From NCBI GenBank assembly GCA_002431355.1, contig DJEQ01000051.1:15030-26105 (forward strand): a stretch of 11,076 nt of DNA, in the 5' to 3' direction. Made by a program: the position numbers and the translations under genes. Below are positions 1 through 4,302 of this stretch, piece by piece. Under the pieces are notes generated by a model, which was given only the letters and a program-made list of their open reading frames with translations, had not been told where the DNA came from and ran no database searches. Every line of letters starts with the position of its first letter. The stretch's first letter is position 1. This stretch comes from Oribacterium sp. UBA5894 (GTDB lineage Bacteria > Bacillota > Clostridia > Lachnospirales > Lachnospiraceae).

Positions 1-102
1 TTGCAGAGGGCCTAGTGTTTCTTGGGGATGCGATTTTAGATTTTTCCGCCGCAGTGCGCCTAGCTTCTGTGACGCCCTCGGTGTGGACTCTGTGCAGTGA
101 CT

Positions 103-957
103 TCAAAGCCCGATGACGATGCCGCCATCCTCCGCGTAGACAGTGGCGACGCCCATGGCGTCAGTGATGACGATGTCACGGAACTGGGCGAGCTTCAGGA
201 ACTCGGTCTTCACCATTTCGGCACGCGCCGGGTTGTTGACATGGGTGATGCAGAGGCGAAGAGAAGGCGTCTTCTCCGGGCCACCGGCCTGCTCCACGGC
301 AATCTGCGCCATGCGCTTCAGCGCCTTATTGATGCCCCGCTGATTCTCGAGCTGGATAATGACGCCGCCGTTCGCGCTCATGACCGGCTTGATGTTCAGT
401 GCCGTCGCAAGGAAGGACTTGATGGCAGAGAGGCGGCCATTCTTCCGAAGTGTGTCGAGCGACTCCAGCACGAAGTAGGTCTTCATGACCCGTATTTTAT
501 CTGTGACGATGGATACGACCTCCTCGAAACTCCGGCCCTCCTCCTTCAGATCCTTTATCGTCAGGCAGAGCTTGAGCTGTCCAGCAGAAGCGGTATCTGA
601 GCTGAAGACCTGGATCTTTTTTTCGTCGTTCGGGTGCTCCTCCTCATACATCTGCTTTCCAATGACTGCAGACTGATAGGAGCCGGACAGGTGCTCAGAA
701 AGTGTAATGACATAAACTTCTGGAGCGTCGCTTTCCTCCATGGCCTTCATGTAGGCCTCTGGCGAAGGACAGGCGGTCTTCGGACCGATTGGAGACGCAT
801 GTACGCGGCTTAAAAAGTCGAGCTGATCGAATTTATCATCATCCACGACGGAATAGTCACCGATTTCAAGCGTCAGGGGTACGATCGTAAAATGTGGATC
901 TGCCTTCAGCTCCGGCGTATAATCACAACAGCTATCACCAATTACCTTATAGTTCAT
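103..957 (-). CDS. DegV family (FakB-like) fatty-acid-binding protein
   Basis: This 284-residue protein has the usual length and layout of the DegV family. Known members bind a fatty acid between two domains, and the FakB members hand it to the kinase FakA for phospholipid synthesis. Visible family blocks are an N-terminal DSCCDYTPE (residues 8-16), a TACPSPEAY segment (61-69), SEHLSGSYQSA (87-97), FSSDTASAGQL (118-128), LDTLRKNGRLS (167-177), NIKPVM (188-193) and a C-terminal GGIVIGL. There is no signal peptide, so it is cytoplasmic. The ATG start is supported by AAAGAGG six bases upstream. It is transcribed alone, away from the next gene, from a near-consensus promoter that carries a palindrome over the start site. 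No fakA homologue is visible in the window. The 102 bases downstream hold no recognisable gene and no convincing terminator. The family call is firm; the fatty-acid role rests on homology. Confidence 0.93.
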   Translation of the reverse strand: MNYKVIGDSCCDYTPELKADPHFTIVPLTLEIGDYSVVDDDKFDQLDFLSRVHASPIGPKTACPSPEAYMKAMEESDAPEVYVITLSEHLSGSYQSAVIGKQMYEEEHPNDEKKIQVFSSDTASAGQLKLCLTIKDLKEEGRSFEEVVSIVTDKIRVMKTYFVLESLDTLRKNGRLSAIKSFLATALNIKPVMSANGGVIIQLENQRGINKALKRMAQIAVEQAGGPEKTPSLRLCITHVNNPARAEMVKTEFLKLAQFRDIVITDAMGVATVYAEDGGIVIGL

Positions 958-977
958 GTTTTGCCTCTTTAGAACAC

Positions 978-994
978 GTAGTTTTTAATACTAC
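978..994. promoter_or_regulatory. Putative operator (17-bp palindrome) over degV start site
   Basis: GTAGT and ACTAC half-sites flank a T/A-rich centre. Seven of the eight symmetric base pairs match around a centre at 986. It begins 2 bases downstream of the degV -10 box and covers the predicted transcription start, a classic repressor position. A closely related site lies upstream of the DUF1836 gene (4071-4087); the two share the 10-mer ACGTAGTTTT and 13 of 17 positions. The regulator is unproven; the DUF1836 protein is my candidate. Confidence 0.6.
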
Positions 995-996
995 AT

Positions 997-1024
997 ATTA
1001 TAGCAGACGGGTAACGTATGTCAA
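997..1024 (-). promoter_or_regulatory. degV promoter, near consensus
   Basis: On the minus strand TTGACA (1019-1024) is followed after 16 bases by TATAAT (997-1002). Both hexamers are perfect sigma-A consensus. Transcription should start near 990, about 33 bases before the degV ATG. The promoter is strong by sequence, so expression is presumably held down by a repressor at the palindrome immediately downstream. Confidence 0.85.
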
Positions 1025-1122
1025 TGAAGAGCTGAAGCGACTGGGACGACGAGCGGAAGAGCAGGCGCGCTGCCTTGCTGATGAGGGCCATCTGCGATAT
1101 GATAGAAGCATTGACTGAATAG

Positions 1123-1144
1123 AAAAGTGGAAGTTTCCGCTTTT
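1123..1144. repeat. Inverted repeat upstream of the polysaccharide deacetylase gene
   Basis: The arms 1123-1132 and 1135-1144 are complementary over ten positions with one G-U wobble, giving a stem of about eight pairs and a loop of about six bases in RNA. The arms are A-rich on one side and T-rich on the other, so it resembles a weak bidirectional terminator. No gene ending here is visible on either strand. It could be a leader structure for the following gene or an insulator between the divergent genes. Confidence 0.4.
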
Positions 1145-1190
1145 ATCTTTATCCCATAGAACGAAAGCAGCGGAAAGAGAGGTGAGGCGC

Positions 1191-2735
1191 ATGAGCGATC
1201 ATGAAAATACAAACCACGGGAACCATGATCAGATTCCTGAGGAGATGGAACAGCGCTATCAGGAGCAGCTCGCGGAGAAGCGGGCAGAGCGTGCGAAACG
1301 CCATCAGGCACGGGTGCGGAAGGTATGGCTGTATCGTATCCTGCTGGCCCTGATGCTGCTTCTGCTCCTTCTGCTTGGACTTCAGGTGGCACGTGGCCGT
1401 TTTCCTTTCAGCGCAAGCGGCACCGCACAGGACGGTATACTGGATTCCTCGAGGACGGCGACTCCAGACGGAGGCGGAACGTCGGACAGCAGTGAAGGCG
1501 CTGGGAATGCAGCAGAGGAGACAGAACCTGAAGACCCGAAAGCAACCCTTCTCGCTCATGCCGATCGACTTGCGGCGATGTACGACTATGAGGCTGCCAT
1601 CGATGCCCTGACGAGCTCCGAGTACAAGGAGGATCCAGAAGCACTGCAGCGGATCGAGCAGTATAAGGCCACCGAGGGTACACTGGTAGCGGCAGATAAC
1701 AGTGAGATTCCGCATATTTTCTTTCATATTTTGACGGTGGATCCGGCACGTGCCTTCACAGATGACGCGCAGGGGAAGGACTTTAATCAGGTCATGACCA
1801 CCATTCCGGAGTTTGAAAGGATCCTGCAGGAGATGTACGACCGGGGCTATGTACTGGTCGGCCTGCATGATATTGCCGCGCTCGAAACACAGGAGGATGG
1901 CACGGAGAAGATGCGTGAGAAGCAGATTCTGCTGCCGGAAGGGAAGAAGCCCTTCGTCATGTCACAGGACGATGTCTGCTACTATGAGTATATGGAAGGC
2001 CGCGGCTTCGCCGATAAAATGGTGTTTGATGACGATGGAAGGCTGAAAATGCAGTATACCGATGCCGAGGGGAAGGTGAGCGTGGGAGATTATGATCTCG
2101 TCCCGCTCCTTGATGAATTTATCGAGGAGCATCCGGATTTTTCTTATCGAGGCGCGAAGGCCATCCTCGCCTTTACCGGGTACAATGGTGTGCTCGGCTA
2201 TCGAACGGATGAAACCTATGACGCAGCGTCTCCGAATTTCGATGCGAACAATACGGCGAATCCGAACATCGAGGAGGACCGGGAGACCGTAAAGAAGCTG
2301 ATGAAGGCGCTGGTGGACGACGGCTACGAGCTCGCATCCCATAGCTGGGGGCATATCAACTTTACGAATCGAAGCCTCGAGGATCTTCAGAAGGACACGG
2401 ATCGCTGGGAGCGAAATGTTGAGAGCCTGATGCCGGAGTCCTGTGACATTCTCCTTTACCCGTACGGCGCCGACATTGCCGACTGGCACCCGTATACGGA
2501 GGATAACGAAAAGTTTGAAATGCTCGAAAAGGCAGGCTTCCGCTATTTCTGCAATGTCGACTCTACGAAGGCCTGGCTTCAGCTGGGCAATGATTACGTC
2601 CGGCAGGGTCGACGCAATCTGGATGGGTACCGGCTCTGGAAGGATTACTGCGGGGAGGATGATCGACTCAGCGATCTCATCGATGTACAGACGGTTTTTG
2701 ACACCCGTCGGCCGACACCGATCGAGTGGAATTAA
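1191..2735 (+). CDS. Membrane-anchored polysaccharide deacetylase (CE4-like)
   Basis: This 514-residue protein has a charged cytoplasmic N-terminus (1-45), one transmembrane segment (about 46-67, leucine-rich) and a Ser/Gly/Glu-rich spacer (about 72-118). A short helical, TPR-like stretch follows (120-165), then a NodB/CE4-type catalytic domain outside the membrane. Catalytic motifs seen are SQDD (258-261) for the TFDDG motif, HSWGH (384-388) for the metal-binding HxxxH, and YPYG (423-426) for motif 3. Two features are unusual: motifs 1 and 2 are about 120 residues apart, longer than in typical CE4 enzymes, and motif 3 lacks its usual arginine. CE4 enzymes remove N- or O-acetyl groups from peptidoglycan or other polysaccharides; the substrate here is unknown. 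I prefer the ATG at 1191, which has AGAGGTGA five bases upstream, over an in-frame GTG at 1182. No clear promoter or terminator was found. Confidence 0.85.
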   Translation: MSDHENTNHGNHDQIPEEMEQRYQEQLAEKRAERAKRHQARVRKVWLYRILLALMLLLLLLLGLQVARGRFPFSASGTAQDGILDSSRTATPDGGGTSDSSEGAGNAAEETEPEDPKATLLAHADRLAAMYDYEAAIDALTSSEYKEDPEALQRIEQYKATEGTLVAADNSEIPHIFFHILTVDPARAFTDDAQGKDFNQVMTTIPEFERILQEMYDRGYVLVGLHDIAALETQEDGTEKMREKQILLPEGKKPFVMSQDDVCYYEYMEGRGFADKMVFDDDGRLKMQYTDAEGKVSVGDYDLVPLLDEFIEEHPDFSYRGAKAILAFTGYNGVLGYRTDETYDAASPNFDANNTANPNIEEDRETVKKLMKALVDDGYELASHSWGHINFTNRSLEDLQKDTDRWERNVESLMPESCDILLYPYGADIADWHPYTEDNEKFEMLEKAGFRYFCNVDSTKAWLQLGNDYVRQGRRNLDGYRLWKDYCGEDDRLSDLIDVQTVFDTRRPTPIEWN

Positions 2736-2807
2736 GGATGTGCGGAGGGGGCTCTTTGAAAGCGGAAACCGGCGGATGCCGCTCGACTGGAACATCCATT
2801 CAGCCGC

Positions 2808-2836
2808 TTGCAAGTCCGAAGGGAAGGTGCTATACT
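2808..2836 (+). promoter_or_regulatory. yerC promoter with extended -10
   Basis: TTGCAA (2808-2813) and TATACT (2831-2836) are separated by 17 bases, and a TG sits one base before the -10. It predicts transcription from about 2843 and a leader of about 95 bases. It separates yerC from the deacetylase gene upstream. Confidence 0.65.
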
Positions 2837-2937
2837 ACTTTTGCAAATTAAAGCATGAAAGTCCACGCGCTGAAGCTTGGAATTGCTAAAGTGAACGCGT
2901 TTTCATACGTCATTAATATACAGAAGTGGAGAGCAGA

Positions 2938-3246
2938 ATGAACAGTAAATTAAAAACGAAGGAAGTCGATCATTTATTTGATGCGGTGCTGACTCTGAAG
3001 TCGAAGGAGGAGTGCTATAAGTTCTTTGAGGATGTATGTACGATCAATGAGCTTCTTTCCATGGCACAGCGCTATGAGGTTGCCAAGATGCTGCGGGAAG
3101 GCGAAACCTATCTCAACATTGCCCGTGCCACGGGCGCGTCCACGGCAACCATTTCCCGTGTGAACCGTTCCCTGAATTATGGTGCCGATGGCTATGATAT
3201 GGTGTTCAGCCGCCTGGGCCTCGAAGATAATATGAAGAAGAAATAA
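2938..3246 (+). CDS. yerC: YerC/YecD family TrpR-like DNA-binding protein
   Basis: This 102-residue protein matches the YerC/YecD family, a group of small helical proteins in Firmicutes related to the Trp repressor. The sequence TINELLSMAQRYEVAKML (residues 35-52) leads into a helix-turn-helix (about 57-80) with TYLNIARATGASTATISRVNR, where the second helix should contact DNA. The family's physiological ligand and targets are poorly known, and no tryptophan genes lie nearby. The ATG at 2938 has GGAG six bases upstream; an in-frame GTG at 2926 would lack such a site. The gene has its own promoter and stands alone, converging on the DUF1836 gene. The Lys-rich C-terminus (MKKK) is probably a disordered tail. 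The family assignment is firm; a regulatory role follows from the family. Confidence 0.92.
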   Translation: MNSKLKTKEVDHLFDAVLTLKSKEECYKFFEDVCTINELLSMAQRYEVAKMLREGETYLNIARATGASTATISRVNRSLNYGADGYDMVFSRLGLEDNMKKK

Positions 3247-3269
3247 AGGACGAAGAAATAAAAAAGAAA

Positions 3270-3319
3270 AAACGGGTATCCGAAGCCGGTGCAGCTGCAC
3301 TGGATCCGGATACCCGTTT
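3270..3319. terminator. Large bidirectional terminator hairpin between convergent genes
   Basis: Arms 3270-3282 and 3307-3319 pair perfectly over 13 bases. An inner stem (3286-3294 with 3295-3303, one wobble) sits inside. On the minus strand the hairpin is followed by a long T-rich tract (3255-3269), making a strong terminator for the DUF1836 gene. On the plus strand only TTT follows, so it is weaker for yerC. Confidence 0.85.
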
Positions 3320-3419
3320 CATATGCTATGAGACCGATGCGTAAGCTCGGAACGAGGAGTGCTCCAAAAGGAAGGCCGCTTCGTTCCTGCATCCATTCTG
3401 CGTTCATCCTGCAGGATGC

Positions 3420-4031
3420 TCACGGCTGCGGATGCTGGTGGAGCTCATCAGCGATTTTTTCCATTAAGAGCTTCTTCAGATAAATATCCGTGCCGATCTC
3501 GCAGAGGAAAAGGAAGAGCTGAAGCTCCTTCTGGTCCTCCTCCGAGAGATTCTGAAAGCGCGGATCCTCCGTGCGGAAGGCTTCCGCAGCCTTTTTCTTC
3601 ATGTCCTGCACTTCACGCAGCGCCTGTTCCTTCACGGCCGGTTCGTGATCGAAGATTTCATCATAGATGTCCTTCAGCGTCGCCGATCCCTGCCCATCGA
3701 AATACTTATCCTTCAGCGGACGCAGAATCGCTTCAATATCGTTCAGCTGGAGAATGCTCTTATAATAGTAGATAAAGAGCAGAATCAGGATGTGCTCTCG
3801 CCGATAGCGCTTCTTGTCAGGTGGCGGCAGGAGGCGGTTCTTCGCATAATTGTTGATCATGGTCTTCGTCAGGACCTTATCATCCTCATGCCGTTTCAGT
3901 GCCTGAAGCCGATTCTCCATGAATCCTGTAACCTGATCCATATAGAGCTCGAGGTTCGGGATATCATCAGAATTGATGCGCCCAATCGACTGCAGATATT
4001 CCATTACATCTTCAAAAAACTGTTCGTCCAT
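3420..4031 (-). CDS. DUF1836 protein, MerR-like DNA-binding regulator
   Basis: This 203-residue protein matches the DUF1836 family, seen in the NLELYMDQVTGFMENRL block (residues 26-42) and the following helical core. Residues 54-105 read like a MerR-type winged helix: LTKTMINNYAKNRLLPPP, then a basic wing KKRYRREH, then a helix-rich ILQLNDIEAIL. That supports DNA binding. The rest (about 130-195) is helical and could be a sensor or dimer region. From memory, B. subtilis YkrK, a repressor of the membrane protease gene htpX, may belong to this family; that should be verified. The ATG at 4031 has no Shine-Dalgarno sequence, and a -10 box ends 7 bases before it, so translation may be leaderless. 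ATG at codon 10 is a weaker alternative start. A palindrome shared with degV lies upstream, suggesting autoregulation and control of degV. The terminator is at 3319-3255. Confidence 0.85.
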   Translation of the reverse strand: MDEQFFEDVMEYLQSIGRINSDDIPNLELYMDQVTGFMENRLQALKRHEDDKVLTKTMINNYAKNRLLPPPDKKRYRREHILILLFIYYYKSILQLNDIEAILRPLKDKYFDGQGSATLKDIYDEIFDHEPAVKEQALREVQDMKKKAAEAFRTEDPRFQNLSEEDQKELQLFLFLCEIGTDIYLKKLLMEKIADELHQHPQP

Positions 4032-4038
4032 AGCCCGA

Positions 4039-4049
4039 ATTATAGCATA
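4039..4049 (-). promoter_or_regulatory. DUF1836 gene promoter, extended -10, leaderless
   Basis: On the minus strand TATAAT (4039-4044) is preceded by TG at the extended -10 position. The -35 region (TTGTTG at 4062-4067, 17-base spacing) matches poorly beyond TTG. The predicted start falls at 4032 or 4031, on or next to the A of the ATG. The transcript should therefore have almost no 5' untranslated region. Confidence 0.65.
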
Positions 4050-4070
4050 TTCATACAGAAGCAACAAGAC

Positions 4071-4087
4071 GTAGTTTTCTAAACCAC
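4071..4087. promoter_or_regulatory. Putative operator upstream of the DUF1836 gene
   Basis: This is the second copy of the palindrome found at degV. Six of eight symmetric pairs match around 4079, and it shares 13 of 17 bases and the 10-mer ACGTAGTTTT with the site at 978-994. It lies directly upstream of the -35 region, centred near -48. That position suits an activator or a looping repressor better than simple steric repression. Confidence 0.55.
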
Positions 4088-4100
4088 ATGGACCACATGG
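4083..4100. repeat. Tandem 9-bp direct repeat
   Basis: ACCACATGG occurs twice back to back (4083-4091 and 4092-4100). The first copy overlaps the last five bases of the operator. A second short direct repeat, GGGCGCAGAG, lies nearby at 4099-4108 and 4125-4134. They look like small duplications in the divergent intergenic region; no function is evident. Confidence 0.7.
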
Positions 4101-4163
4101 GCGCAGAGGAGAACGCAGGGCCTGGGGCGCAGAGTCATCGTGCCTGAAGTTACCGAAAGCAGG

Positions 4164-4192
4164 TGGAAGCAGAGAAACTTTTATGCTATAAT
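4164..4192 (+). promoter_or_regulatory. pcrA promoter with extended -10
   Basis: TATAAT (4187-4192) is preceded by TG at the extended -10 position. A weak -35 (TGGAAG, 4164-4169) lies 17 bases upstream. Transcription should start near 4199, giving a leader of about 104 bases. The 13-mer TATGCTATAATTC is identical to that of the divergent DUF1836 promoter. Confidence 0.65.
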
Positions 4193-4244
4193 TCCCGTAC
4201 ATTCGTTTTGAAAAATAAGAAGGATACGGTTCACAGGGAAGGTG

Positions 4245-4285
4245 CCCGGAGATGCCGGGAAATCGCCGGAAGCACGGAAGTGCTT
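4245..4285 (+). other. Two hairpins in the pcrA leader
   Basis: CCCGG (4245-4249) pairs with CCGGG (4255-4259). AAGCAC (4270-4275) pairs with GTGCTT (4280-4285) across a GGAA loop, which fits the GNRA tetraloop pattern. A possible 11-codon upstream reading frame (4252-4287) runs through the same region. There is no T-run, so this is not a terminator, and it matches no riboswitch class I recognise. Confidence 0.4.
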
Positions 4286-4302
4286 GAATCGTCAGGAGAA
4301 CT

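Noticed and set aside
1..102. Open frames on both strands at the left edge (for example plus frame 3 ending at 116)
   Set aside because: They are short, have no start in the window, and their translations resemble no family. I cannot tell whether they belong to a gene beyond the edge.
894..1118. Plus-strand frame with a charged coiled-coil-like end (EELKRLGRRAEEQ)
   Set aside because: Its first part is antisense to degV, it overlaps the degV promoter, and it has no ribosome binding site. Possibly a gene remnant, but unsupported.
2736..2807. GC-rich self-complementary stretch after the deacetylase gene as a terminator
   Set aside because: The stems are short or widely spaced and no T-run follows.
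3405..3418. Perfect 14-bp palindrome just after the DUF1836 stop
   Set aside because: It overlaps a PstI-like core, has no T-run and no pairing loop, and the strong terminator lies farther downstream. Most likely chance.
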